Of a DNA stretch of 27,491 nt, positions 1 through 9,261 are shown piece after piece. The DNA is from Didymodactylos carnosus (lineage: Eukaryota > Rotifera > Eurotatoria > Philodinida > Philodinidae), in NCBI GenBank assembly GCA_905250885.1, contig CAJNOQ010001916.1:1-27491 (forward strand). Direction: 5' to 3'. Positions within the stretch are counted from its first letter, which is position 1. Each line of letters opens with the position of its first letter. The position numbers were made by a program, and so were the translations under genes. The notes under the pieces are model-generated. The model saw only the letters and a list, made by a program, of their open reading frames with translations, had not been told where the DNA came from and made no database searches.

Positions 1-947
1 TGGTTCGACTTTTATTTCTCATGATGTCTTAAGATATTCGCTCTTGAACAGTGAAAACCGCATCTCTTTATCTACTTTTTATCAAAAGTTATTCGAAAAA
101 TAGTCAGGGGCATTCTTTTTTGAAACGTAAATAGTAGAAATAGCCAATTCTGGCTTTGTATTTCGAAACACTAACTAAGTTGCCAGTAAAATACTAGATA
201 AGTATCATTTATTGGTTTTTGACAATTTTTACATGTTGTTAGTGTTGATTTTTCATATCTTAGTGGATGTGCAGGCTCGTGGCCAGGAGGAGGGGGTACT
301 CGTTGTGCTTGGCATATTGCATAAGTAAAAATTGCTATTCAGCTGCTATGAAACAATCACATTTGATTTCTAAAAGAAAGCACTGCCGAGATAAGGCTCG
401 AGATTTCATCTCGTTTCGTTACGATGTGAGTCACATTTTTTCGTTTTCGACTTGTAAACAAATGTACATTGTGTGAATAAAAATTTAGAAATACAGAATG
501 AAAAAAACGTCATTTTTATCATACATCCTCTAAGCACATCGCATGATGTATATTAATGCACACTGGCTTTTGCTTTACGTTTAATCGATCGATTATTCGG
601 CGATAAATCGATAGTTGCATTGTGTAGAAATTTAGCAATCGCCCGATTACTAGATTTCCACTGTCTTTACTAAATAATTGCAATCGAGTAAAAATCTACT
701 AATCCAGATGAATTCGACGATAATTGATCTTTTCTTGATGCTTGAGATAAGCGGACTTTCACGAATACCAAAAGAGTCTGCGACGTGTTGAGCTCTACAA
801 ACTCTCTGAAAGCTTCAATACACTCGTATTTAGCAGCAAAACGTTTTTAATTTATAACAATAAGTGAGCCTTTTTCACAAATACGACTTGAACAACAAAC
901 CAGGAAAAGATACAGCTCCATAAGCATAATATCTATCCGACCGTGTA
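1..947. other. No gene recognised
   Basis: AT-rich sequence with no coding signal I can defend. An open frame at 267-476 has no recognisable domain and low-complexity composition. A small cluster of ATCGAT motifs lies near 580-615. It is presumably the downstream flank of the minus-strand gene that follows. Confidence 0.5.
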
Positions 948-1658
948 CTAATCTAGCATTAGCTGCCTGGAAAAGAAAAGAATAATTATAAACAACAATA
1001 AGGAATGATCTACTAAGTCAGATCCTCTGTTCAGGCTCGTCACAATTGTTGTTGTATCATTGGTAATATGAATCTCGGAGCAAGCATGTGGAAGTTTGAA
1101 GTATTCACCAGACGGATTATATTGATGATTATAATAGGTTACTAATGCACCATAATTAAATATTTCTCTTATTGGGACGCAGGATGATGATATCCACCAT
1201 GTATCATTGATTGGCGGTTGTTGTTGAAGAAATACTTGTAGTGTTTCATTTCCAACTAAGACTATTCCCGTATATTCAACATTTGACAAATTTAATAAAC
1301 AGAATGGATCATATGACGGTTTAGGAATTTGAATCCGATTGCATATCTCACTTGTTTCGGGACTATTAAAATAATAAAAGAAATTCCAGTATTGTTCGTT
1401 TCCGAATTGTGAATAAAGGCCGTATTCCGATGAATTATTTTGATAATTTAATAAAGAAAATTTTGTTACAATGCTCTGAAACTGACGACTATAGGCTTGA
1501 TAACCATTGCCTATGCCAGGAGGTAAGTATCTTTTATCATCTGACGGAGCATTTGGTGATACAATCATATTATAAGATGAAACATGATCTGGAAAACAAC
1601 AATATTCACCATTAGCAATATATACCAGGAAAAGAAGCAGAAGAATATTTATATTCAT
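948..1658 (-). CDS. Ependymin-related secreted or membrane-anchored glycoprotein
   Basis: A single uninterrupted frame of 236 aa. Residues 1-17 are a signal peptide (hydrophobic LLLLFLVYIA ending in NGE). The mature part has Cys at 20, 21, 106, 120, 160 and 193. The stretch around 150-193 follows the ependymin/MERP pattern: a Trp before a Cys (W154/W155, C160), C-x-P with E and F shortly after, then F-x-x-P-x-x-C near the end (187-193). Length agrees with the family, usually about 200-230 aa. There are about six N-glycosylation sequons (N74, N75, N123, N137, N151, N200). After residue 213 comes a strongly hydrophobic tail (LLLFIIILFF) ending in a few polar residues, which most ependymins lack. 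This resembles a GPI-anchor signal or a C-terminal membrane anchor. Known family: calcium-responsive extracellular proteins with a lipid-binding fold. The family call rests on motif spacing from memory; the exact role is unknown. Confidence 0.68.
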   Translation of the reverse strand: MNINILLLLFLVYIANGEYCCFPDHVSSYNMIVSPNAPSDDKRYLPPGIGNGYQAYSRQFQSIVTKFSLLNYQNNSSEYGLYSQFGNEQYWNFFYYFNSPETSEICNRIQIPKPSYDPFCLLNLSNVEYTGIVLVGNETLQVFLQQQPPINDTWWISSSCVPIREIFNYGALVTYYNHQYNPSGEYFKLPHACSEIHITNDTTTIVTSLNRGSDLVDHSLLLFIIILFFSRQLMLD

Positions 1659-2032
1659 ATTAATGATCTATAATTTTCTTCGTCCACCAGGACAAACGTG
1701 CACAGGTAAAAATGATAACTTTGTATTTCTTTTTATCTTTCTTTTATTCACGTGTGCTAGCACATTTATCTACTTCAAACCTAATAGAATTATAATAAGA
1801 AAAAAGTTTTTAACGAAATTTTAAGAGAGTATTCTTACACACCAGAAAATAATGTGTCGCCTCTATCGCAAATTGTAACATAATGGGTGACACAGAGACC
1901 GAAACGGGTCGAATCAGTTTCGATCGTATCTGGTTGGCTTCGCAAAACAAACGACTTAGAAATGCACCCCATCGGAATAGTTAGACTTCATGACAATACA
2001 CGGCACATGGTTTCTTGTTTGGGCTTACTGAA

Positions 2033-2091
2033 GAGTGGAGCTTTCGACATCGACGAATCGGCTAAAGCCACATAAAACCGATCACGATTTT
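2033..2091 (+). repeat. Direct repeat X, copy 1
   Basis: About 57 bases starting GAGTGGAGCTTTCGACATCG recur at 2781-2838 with only a few changes, in the same orientation. Together with repeat A (2212-2320 and 2651-2760) it shows that this region is a diverged segmental duplication. A short open frame at 1887-2075 ends inside this copy and has no recognisable domain. Confidence 0.8.
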
Positions 2092-2211
2092 CATCGATCT
2101 TTGGCCTCATTGAGGTGACCTACCTCATATTATAGAGCTGAGCAAGCTGAACTAAAATGTGAAAACCGCAAGTCTCTAGCTTTCTATTGAGAATGACTAG
2201 GGTCTGGGTGT

Positions 2212-2320
2212 CCCACCTTTTATTGTTAACCACTCCACTTTATATATCATTAGATAGCGAATTTTACGTTGGACAAAATGATCTCTATAATATTCAGAAC
2301 AAAGTGGCTCGACGTATCCT
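2212..2320 (+). repeat. Direct repeat A, copy 1 (split by a MITE)
   Basis: This block resembles 2651-2760 (shared landmarks ACTCCACTTTA, ATATCATT, GATAG, GAATTTT, CAGAACAAA or GAGAACAAA). The homology stops at 2316-2323, where the hAT-type element starts. It resumes at 2586 with ACTAGAAATACTA, matching ACTGGAAATACTA of copy 2. Copy 2 is therefore close to an empty site for the insertion. Confidence 0.7.
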
Positions 2321-2323
2321 AAC

Positions 2324-2577
2324 TAGGGGATGGACTGTTACTCTCCGTTACTGCGTTACTGAAGTAACGGTAACGATTTTGTACTTCATTGTCAAACACT
2401 TTTGATCTCCCTAATCAGGAATAATATAGCCACAAAACCGTTAACATACATTTTATAGAGCTGCAACTATATTATTCTCGATTAGGGAGATCAAAAATGT
2501 TTGACAGTGAAGTACAAAATCGTTACCGTTACTGCAGTAACGGAGAGTAACGGTAACTGGTAACGGTCCAGCCCCTA
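2324..2577. mobile_element. hAT-type MITE, 254 bp
   Basis: The ends are TAGGGGATGGAC and the inverse of TAGGGGCTGGAC, the type of terminus seen in hAT elements. The terminal inverted repeats run for about 100 bases each and are rich in GTTAC/GTAAC subterminal motifs. The central part contains GATCTCCCTAATC on one side and its complement on the other. Immediately outside lies a perfect 8-bp target duplication, ATCCTAAC (2316-2323 and 2578-2585), as expected for hAT. No coding capacity, so it needed a transposase in trans. It is inserted into repeat A. Confidence 0.88.
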
Positions 2578-2650
2578 ATCCTAACACTAGAAATACTAGC
2601 CCCGACCTCCAGAATTGCATACATGAACAGCGTTCATCGCTTATGTTGTT

Positions 2651-2760
2651 CAGCCATTTTATCTTTAACTACTCCACTTTACATATCATTCGATAGAGAA
2701 TTTTGCGGGCTACCAAGTGAAATATAAAATACTGAGAACAAATTGGGTCTTTGAGTCATA
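2651..2760 (+). repeat. Direct repeat A, copy 2 (uninterrupted)
   Basis: Partner of 2212-2320, diverged to roughly 75-80 percent by eye. Not interrupted by the MITE, and directly followed by repeat X copy 2. Confidence 0.7.
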
Positions 2761-2780
2761 ATACTGGAAATACTACTGGA

Positions 2781-2838
2781 GAGTAGAGCTTTCGACATCG
2801 ACGAATCGGCTAAAAAAACATAAAACCGATCACGATTT
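2781..2838 (+). repeat. Direct repeat X, copy 2
   Basis: Partner of 2033-2091. The block starting at AGCTTTCGACATCGACGAAT is almost identical. The GCCAC of copy 1 is AAAAC here. Confidence 0.8.
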
Positions 2839-2858
2839 GTATCGAAAAGCAAAGTTAT

Positions 2859-2946
2859 AGAATTTACAAGAACAGCCCTAAATTAATTTCTTATTTCTGT
2901 AGCTTTGAGCTGACAATGAACATTTAGGGCTTTAGTTGTAAATTCT
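2859..2946. repeat. Imperfect inverted repeat
   Basis: The left arm, 2859-2883, begins AGAATTTACAAG and carries AGCCCTAAAT. The right arm, 2922-2946, is its complement (ATTTAGGGCT then TTGTAAATTCT) with three central mismatches. The loop is about 38 bases. No flanking duplication was found, so it may be the remnant of a small foldback element. Confidence 0.6.
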
Positions 2947-2949
2947 GTA

Positions 2950-4030
2950 AGTTTGAAAAGAAACGTCATGTAGAGCTGGAGTTGTCTCATTTTAATCAGA
3001 AATTTGCAAGCTACAATTATGCCTCATTAAGAAAAGGTTTTGATTATTTTTTGGAGTTTATGAAAAACTGGTTTTCCAGAAAACCGGGTCTTCACGAGTC
3101 ATGGACCCGAATCCTTTTAGGGTACTTTACTACTTTACTGAGATCTATCGATCCATATACAAATCATTGGAATCGTAGGGGATCACTTGGAAATGCTCCC
3201 TCGTTAGTTAATCTGCGAAATGGATGAGTCTCAAAAGAAAACTTGTTAACAATCCGATAATATACCATTGTGACTGGCGAAAATGAGACGTATTTAGATA
3301 AGGGAACAGAAAACTGAATTTGCAGTGTACATCCTCTGAGTTTACTACCTGACTCTTTATTATCACCACGTACTGTCCACTGCAAATAATGAGCTTTCAA
3401 TTCGTAAATAATTTACATAAGAAGAATAGAACCGCCGTTCTCACATTCAGCTCATGAATAGACTGAAAATTTTAAACTGGACTAATGGATTAATTCATTT
3501 GTACACAGAACAGAGAACATTGTTCATTAGCAAGGCTAGTTGTTCTTTCATAAACCTTTAATTAAGTACACTTTTTACGTGAATCTCAAATAACTTTAAC
3601 ACTTAACATTTATGTGCAGTTTAGTTTTCTCATCCTTCTCCCATATTTTCTGTTTCTAATATACGTAAAGCTTTTTGTCTTCAATTTCAACCCAATTTAT
3701 TTGTATGTTTATCTCACGATTATATTCTACGTGAAAGCATTTCCTCCAGTTTTACCTTTATCCATAGTTTTCTAGTTTTCAAAACTCCCTTTTCTTCTAG
3801 TTGCGACATCGAAAATACAAATTGAGATGCATAAGATACAAATGTTTTTCGAAAAATCAAAAAACGAAAGAGCAACAATATTTCTTAAAATCAAAATACG
3901 TAGATCTCGAAAGTATGCGAAAACTGGCAATTATAGTTTATACTCCAAACAGCCAAGTGTGTTTTCGGCATCGGAGTGCTCTCAATTGTCTATAAGACAG
4001 CTCCGACGAATCCGAGAATGACTGAGCAGT
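2950..4030. other. No intact gene recognised
   Basis: Short open frames here (2982-3227 plus, 3164-3400 minus, 3801-4021 plus) show no domain, and none has splice support. The last 100 bases, with acidic and serine codons, may be the eroded N-terminal coding part of the piggyBac remnant that follows, but in-frame stops interrupt it. Confidence 0.45.
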
Positions 4031-4037
4031 CGAGAAG

Positions 4038-4770
4038 GATTCAGGAGATGAGTCTGATACAAGCTGCGTCGAAACAGAAAGTAGTAGCGACGAAGAACCC
4101 CCGAGATGTCGATCTAGAAACGAACAACAAGTGGAGCAACCACCAATGAAAATATTTACGACACGATCGGGACGAAGATGGACCATAGTCCAGCCTCCAA
4201 AACGCAAAGTGCTGCTGGCAAATATTCTACGATAGCGACAAGGCACTGGTCCACTAGCAGCAGCCATACAGACAATAAGGGAAGCTTTTCAAGTCATCAT
4301 GACCCATGAAATGATTCTTCTCCTGGTGAGAGAAACCAATCGACGTGCTCATAAGGTCATAAAGGAATGGAATGGCCAGAATCCTGGCAAAGACAGTCAA
4401 TGGAAAGATACTGATGGCGACGAAATATGGGCTTTTATTGGACTCTTGATTCTTGGAGGTGTTCACCGATCTAAGAAAAAACCTCAACGAATTGTGGTCA
4501 ATGGCTTGGGATCGCAACTATGATGACGAATCGCTTTGTCAGTATATGCTCAGCAAGCCCGGCAAGTATGAATTGCAGGTATTTTGTTGCTGTGATTCAA
4601 GCACGGCATATCCATTGAACGGTAAGGTTTATCTTGGGCACCAATCTAAAGCAATGGCTAAAGCTGTGAATGTGAATCGCATAAGCAATCTTGTGAAACG
4701 ACGTACATATAAAAGGTTCACACCAAAACCTTCAACTGTTTGGGATTCACGACGCGTGCAATGGTCGTAA
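4038..4770 (+). pseudogene. piggyBac transposase (DDE_Tnp_1_7) pseudogene
   Basis: The N-terminal part is acidic and serine-rich (DSGDESDTS, SSSDEEPPRC), then TTRSGRRW, which is typical of piggyBac-derived proteins. A stop (TAG, 4233-4235) follows NILR. The frame continues through REAF, TNRRAHKVI, and DEIWAFIGLLILGGVHRS. At a run of six A (4476-4481) the frame shifts, and the next frame gives NLNELWSMAW. The sequence then jumps directly to CQYMLSKPGKYEL, CDSSTAYPLNGKVYLG. About 90-100 residues normally lie between LWS and that motif, including the VDEQ segment with the first catalytic Asp, so there is an internal deletion. Downstream homology fades after about 4650, and the other catalytic Asp residues are not seen. 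Dead transposase; no TTAA-flanked ends were identified. Confidence 0.82.
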
Positions 4771-4940
4771 CAAGTGTAGCAAAATGCAATCTACTTTCTT
4801 TTTACCGCTGGCCGTTCTTGAACCACGATGGTCACCTAGGTGAACGTTTCGCAAAAAGGCGGCAGTTGCAAATTCAGTTGATGGATAAATTTAGTATAGA
4901 TATACACGTGAGCTATGTTGTCATGTGGAATTGCAAATGA

Positions 4941-5510
4941 TTTCATATATGAAATCCGAGTCATGGTAATGGAATTTCTCAGTTAGAACTCTTAATGAAT
5001 GAGAAACAAAGTAACTTTCTTGATTAATAGTATTTCCATGGACAAAAGCTTTACTGTTAAAAGTTTGAACATAGAAGGACTTCATCGTTGCTTAGGACTA
5101 TTTTTTTCATAGAAAATACATCATATGACACTAAACAGTGACTTTGAAGGTCGATTTCGTCCGAACGACGCATGTCGAAAAAACCTTCTGCTATCAAAAA
5201 CAGCTCAACTTTCAATGATCCTACAACTGAGATTCATTTACAATTTGATAAAAAATTAATTATTCTTTTTACTAGCATAGGGAAACAGCTACTATTTAAT
5301 ATTTTATTGAATAGAAGTATCCCATCACATTGTTCACAATTTCTAAAATAACTCCAGTACTACAACTCGGTCGAATCTTTCTAACTTTCAGCTAAACGTT
5401 CAGTAATGACTGACATCTATCGCCCATTAGACTGAGGAAACTAAAAATATATTCTTCATTTTAGTTCTCATTAATAAACAGCAACAGTTGTTTATAAAAC
5501 TGTTGTATTT
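4941..5510. other. No gene recognised
   Basis: AT-rich sequence with no long open frame and no recognisable terminal repeats. It separates the piggyBac remnant from the 3' end of the minus-strand acetyltransferase gene. Confidence 0.5.
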
Positions 5511-6651
5511 TTAAACAATAAAATCACATAATTTAATCACAACTAATGGTACCGGCTCACTTGGATAATCTTTAAATGGATAAGTATTGTTCTTTTTCCA
5601 CAACCATGTTGAAGGACCAATAGAAGTAAATATTTTACCAGGCAGTTTTTTTAGTGTATACATGTGCGGTAGCCGAATGTGATGTTTCAACAATTGCATA
5701 TTGAAATCCGCCAGACTTTCGAGCATATGCGCAAGCAAATTGTCTAAGTTTGATAACCGATATCTAAAATCAAAAACATATTGAAGATTATTGTATTTGT
5801 TCAATTCTAGCAAGTTTGTAAGAATATGAGAGTTTTACTCTCAAACTTCTGCATGATAATGGTAAAAGTTTATTTCAGAAAAAGCAAAATGTAATAGTTC
5901 TACACAAGCAATCTAGGATTCTATAGAAAATGTCTTCTAGTCTTTCAGTTCAGATTTTATGGAATTCTGACATTTTTTGACTGAAGTGAGTGTCGTTATC
6001 GAAAAACTATATAACAACGTGTCTTACTGTGATAACCATTTTATGAAATTTAACTAAACTATTATAGTTTTACTTCAGATACGAAAACTCTTTATGTGTT
6101 AAAAGAAACTCGATATATTTTTGAACTTTGATGTTCCATAATAAAACTCACGTATTTTTACTCATTTCCTAAAAGTGACCAATTATAAACGTATTGCTTT
6201 AGAGTTCAACAGATACGAATTTTTATTTACCTTTTCCACAATAATCTTGTTTAGTTGCATCATAATAGATACGTAGAATTCTTTTCTCTTCAAAACGATT
6301 TGCTTTTCGAAATTCAAGCAAAAATTGTTGATCTGACTCCATTAATAAATCTGCTACTGCATCATCGTCTTCGGCATATGACGTGTGTTGATTTTGTAAA
6401 TAAAAATCTCCGCAAAGTAAACAACTGACAATCTGATTAGTTTGTTTGTCAAAAACAACAAACAATAATTGTTTTTCTAACAACGATTGGACAAATGGAT
6501 GAATATACTGATAAAAGTCTTCTTTTGTCGTTTTGAAATACAGAGTAATGGGTTCATGGCTGGCAAATTGTTCTGATAATAATTTTGCACATTCATCAAC
6601 GTGTGCTTGTCGCAATAGTTCGTAAGAATAACCAGAATCTTCATTAATCAT
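5511..6651 (-). pseudogene. GNAT-family N-acetyltransferase (arylalkylamine NAT-like), two exons, with frame breaks
   Basis: Exon 1 (6651-6231) starts at ATG and gives the N-terminal half: AKLLSEQF-x-x-x-EP, then FVVFDKQTNQIVSCLLCGDF (the core beta strands), ending YCGK at the acetyl-CoA loop. A donor AAAG|GTAAAT is at 6231/6230 and an acceptor TTTTAG at 5764, giving a 467-nt intron. Exon 2 encodes IGY at the loop, then (in another frame) FACAYARKSGGFQYAIVETS and HSATAHVYTKK. After a run of seven A (5646-5652, minus strand) a third frame carries LPGKIFTSIGPSTWLWKK through VIKL to the stop. These segments align in order with dopamine/arylalkylamine-type GNAT proteins, so two single-base insertions would explain the breaks: one near 5745, one in the A run. 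A sequencing error in the homopolymer could explain only the second. Substrate unknown. The gene follows another minus-strand exon at 6786-6932. Confidence 0.66.
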
Positions 6652-6785
6652 ATCTACATAGTCGACAAAAAAATGAGATTATAAACGGAAACTCGTCAAC
6701 ACCGAACGGTTTAATCGTGCATAATTAAAAACTGAACTTAGTCAATCTCATCCTACCTTTAAATACAAGGAGAAGAAAGAGCTCG

Positions 6786-6932
6786 TCATTCTAAACCTAA
6801 TGTTTGAACGATTGGCCAAAACGCAGCCTTTTTTCGTAATTCTTCTCGAAAAAACGGTCGTTCCAATGGCATTTTATGAAGAATTATATTCTTGTCTCCC
6901 TCCACTCCAAGGTCGTTAAATAAAAGCTCAAG
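6786..6932 (-). CDS. C-terminal exon of an unrecognised protein
   Basis: A minus-strand open stretch without an ATG that looks like real protein: LLFNDLGVEGDKNIILHKM, then PLERPFFREELRKKAAFWPI, ending VQTLGLE and TGA (6788-6786). Composition is balanced, unlike the random AT-rich frames around it. A possible splice acceptor is CTTGAG just upstream (about 6927); in-frame stops appear beyond it. I do not recognise the family. The fragment is either the last exon of a gene whose other exons I could not find, or a stranded gene piece. Its stop lies about 135 nt before the ATG of the acetyltransferase gene on the same strand. Confidence 0.4.
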   Translation of the reverse strand, partial: LELLFNDLGVEGDKNIILHKMPLERPFFREELRKKAAFWPIVQTLGLE

Positions 6933-6949
6933 TTGTATGAAAATTTAGT

Positions 6950-7410
6950 TATATGGTTGACTCAGAAAGAGAAGACAACATAATAAAATGAAGAAATAGT
7001 AAAAATCTCTATACAAAGGTTTCACTTAATAACTTTCAATACCAACTTGTTTAAAGCAGACTTAAAACCCGTTGTTGTCAAGCACACATGCTTTTCACTG
7101 CTGTAATGGCGATATTAAATTCAAGTGCTTGGGGCAAGTAGCAAGTTCACCAAAGAATGCCTTTTTTTGGGTGAAGTGTTTGATCGAATCAATCATGGTT
7201 TTGTTTTGCATTGACTACTTAAATAAAGAACAGAGTACAACGTCATAAAATATCTTGAAAATTAATTCTCTTTTCTACTGGGGTTAATCGACTCAGGAGA
7301 CACGCATATCCGTTCTACATGCATAGAGGAAAATTCCGCATCAAAAAGAAAATATACAAAATTATCTGAAAATGCCCACATACAAGGATGAAATTGCTTG
7401 TACACTGTAA
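6950..7410. other. No gene recognised
   Basis: AT-rich. A minus-strand ORF of 33 codons starting at about 7196 (MIDSIKHFTQKK) reads plausibly but has no recognisable domain and no partner exon. Nothing else is supported. Confidence 0.4.
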
Positions 7411-7626
7411 TGTTGGAAATTATTTATGGAAAATGCTCGGCGAATTTCAAAGAGTACCTATGGGGATTCTGCGAGGAATTTCCAGTTTATAGAAAATCGA
7501 ATTTCCAACAAGCTAGAAAATCGCCGTTGAATTTTCATAAATAATCTTCACGAATCTAGAAATTCCTCATTAAATTTTCATTTTGTTAGAAAATCGTCTT
7601 TGAATTTGCATAAATAATTTTTCAGT
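7411..7626. repeat. Cluster of direct and inverted 39-bp repeats
   Basis: TAGAAAATCG followed by TTGAATTTKCATAAATAAT occurs at about 7511-7550 and 7588-7626 in direct orientation. A diverged inverted copy (GGAAATTATTTATGGAAAAT and on) is at about 7411-7448. The arrangement can fold into an imperfect hairpin and resembles an old MITE or a short tandem array. No target duplication was detected. Confidence 0.5.
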
Positions 7627-7639
7627 CAGCGTTCCTTCC

Positions 7640-8170
7640 CACCTCTCTGCAAATTAAAAGCGCCGAAATTGTAATGGACAGTTTTAATTTAATTTCAATG
7701 AAGTTGAACCTGTTGCACATCGACCAAGAAGAACCGACTTGGAAAGTCGAGAGGACAGAGAGAAAAGTTCTCCAATAACAGTTTATATCTTCCGACCTTG
7801 AAGTTGAAAATAAATTAAAGGCTTACTCCTGTTCATTGTATATATTTTCATGTGATATCTTTCAACAAAAAAAATTAAAAATGGGAGCAAAAGTAACTGG
7901 GAACTAAATGAAAATATCTTTGAGTGAACGATCGATCTACACCGTGCATAAAGTTCAGTTGCTATAAAATATGCAAACTCTACTTTTTTCCGGTTTCTCC
8001 GTGGTATCTGTATTGAAACAACAAAACTCTTATTTTGTGATTTCATTTTCATTTGTAAATTATTTCAAGAAGACTGTAGTTTACTGATTCTGTTCTAATC
8101 TATTCTTTAGATAAGTGTGAAGATCATGACAAATTTTTTTGATATTGTGCCACTTGAACTACATTACTAA
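7640..8170. other. No gene recognised
   Basis: A minus-strand open frame at 7783-8052 encodes a basic, hydrophobic 89-aa sequence with no domain and no splice support. I leave it uncalled. Confidence 0.4.
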
Positions 8171-8177
8171 TATTTAG

Positions 8178-8330
8178 TAATTTGTCGAAATGCCGGTGGA
8201 TTTTCGAAAATTGTCGAAATTACAGGTATTTCAGACAATAGTCGAAAAACAGCCTAAAATTCGACAATGTCGAAAATCAGATTTGACTTTCGACAATTTG
8301 TCGAAAACATTAAGTGAAAACGACAATGGT
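8178..8330. repeat. Patch of iterated GTCGAAA / TTTCGAC motifs
   Basis: About ten occurrences of TCGAAA, TTCGAC or CGACAAT in both orientations lie within 150 bases (for example GTCGAAAT, TTGTCGAAATTAC, TTCGACAATGTCGAAAATC, TTTCGACAATTTGTCGAAAAC). The spacing is irregular, so this is not a simple tandem repeat. It may be the subterminal binding-site array of a DNA transposon. It abuts the point where the FLYWCH gene loses its family resemblance. Confidence 0.65.
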
Positions 8331-8673
8331 CAGATCCCGTCCTTTCTTCTAATAAACGAGAGCGTGACGCGAACTGATTCGGTCTCTGTTTTCTGACACC
8401 CTCAACTATACAGTCAATTGGACCTACTTCTACAGTACTTTTACGTTTTAACGATTTTCTAATTTCCAATATTTTTGCACAAGATTCATCTGGTAAATGT
8501 GTGCGATTATCACGTATGACGACCGATAAATCTGGATAAGTTGTTGCTGTTGCTTTGCATTGTACACATATCCAGTATTCCGAATTTATATTTTTACGTT
8601 TAAAACAATATCGATAGCCAAGATGATTTAGTTGTCTTTTACCACGAGTAAATTCAACGAAGTTAGCAGACAT
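8254..8673 (-). CDS. FLYWCH-type zinc-finger protein, C-terminally truncated
   Basis: The 139-aa frame opens with a FLYWCH domain: FVEFTRGKRQL (5-15), GYRYCFKRKN (19-28), YWICVQC (33-39), and THLPDE (58-63). The expected Zn ligands are W-x-C then C and H-x-H. C36, C39 and H59 are present but the partner His is not evident, so metal binding may be weak. The following KILEIRKSLKRKSTVEVGPI resembles the linker seen after FLYWCH domains in MULE-transposase-linked proteins. After about residue 95 the sequence stops looking like protein and runs into the GTCGAAA-rich patch, so the 3' part of the gene is lost. The start is supported by the domain beginning at residue 5 and a TATA-like box about 40 nt upstream. 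Probably a broken gene of a FLYWCH family that is often transposon-associated. Confidence 0.7.
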   Translation of the reverse strand: MSANFVEFTRGKRQLNHLGYRYCFKRKNINSEYWICVQCKATATTYPDLSVVIRDNRTHLPDESCAKILEIRKSLKRKSTVEVGPIDCIVEGVRKQRPNQFASRSRLLEERTGSDHCRFHLMFSTNCRKSNLIFDIVEF

Positions 8674-8711
8674 TTTCGAATAACTGTGAGATAATTATGG
8701 TTTATCCGACC

Positions 8712-8720
8712 TTTATATAA
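8712..8720 (-). promoter_or_regulatory. TATA-like box of the FLYWCH gene
   Basis: The minus strand reads TTATATAAAGG, about 40 nt before the FLYWCH start codon, at the distance expected for a core promoter with a very short 5' leader. Prediction from motif and position only. Confidence 0.4.
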
Positions 8721-9057
8721 CTTATAACAAACATCTTGACTCTGATAACTACTTAAATTCACTCAAATATTGTGAATATTGCTCAGATTCCCAGTATTTG
8801 TCACTCATTTAGCAACAGAACACACTGAATAGTAATCATTCCCATTAACTCAAACTTTGCGACTATTACTCCGATTCCCTTTAGGAAGGACAATCATTAG
8901 CCAACTGGCCACTTAACTGTAAACAGTAAATCCTCGGAAAGTAAATCCTGTACACGATAATCGGGGAATAGAGACACAGCGGAACAGCGGTCGATCGACG
9001 GGAAAATATTTTAAACAACGCTCCCTTAAATCTCTATGCATGACTAAATACGATTAA

Positions 9058-9140
9058 TCGACGTCTGAGCGATCGACATTTGAGCAGTGACGTTTGAGTG
9101 CCGACACTTGAGCGACCGACATTTGAGCGACCGACACTTC
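9058..9140. repeat. 15-bp minisatellite (TTTGAGCGACCGACA)
   Basis: Five to six units of about 15 bases with consensus CGACATTTGAGCGAC. The units at 9101-9136 are nearly identical and the outer ones diverged. The period is a multiple of three, so it reads through a minus-strand frame (9034-9261) as SVGRSN-like pentapeptides. I see no other coding support for that frame. Confidence 0.75.
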
Positions 9141-9261
9141 CGAGAACGATATGAAATCCGAGAGAATTTATGTGGTGAATAGCCATTATACGATCCAGTA
9201 ACACATGTACAGTTTCCCATGATGAAAATATGTTTCGTGTGAAACTACTTTTCGAACTCAC

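Noticed and set aside
267-476. 69-codon open frame near the window start
   Set aside because: No domain, odd composition, no splice or promoter support.
1409-1615. Plus-strand frame inside the ependymin-related gene
   Set aside because: Antisense shadow of a convincing minus-strand gene.
3938-4517. Minus-strand frames over the piggyBac region
   Set aside because: Antisense shadows of the recognisable plus-strand transposase remnant.
8178-8330. CRISPR-like array
   Set aside because: Motifs are short, in both orientations and irregularly spaced; the genome is eukaryotic.
9034-9261. Minus-strand frame with SVGRS-like repeats
   Set aside because: Explained by the 15-bp minisatellite; no other coding evidence.
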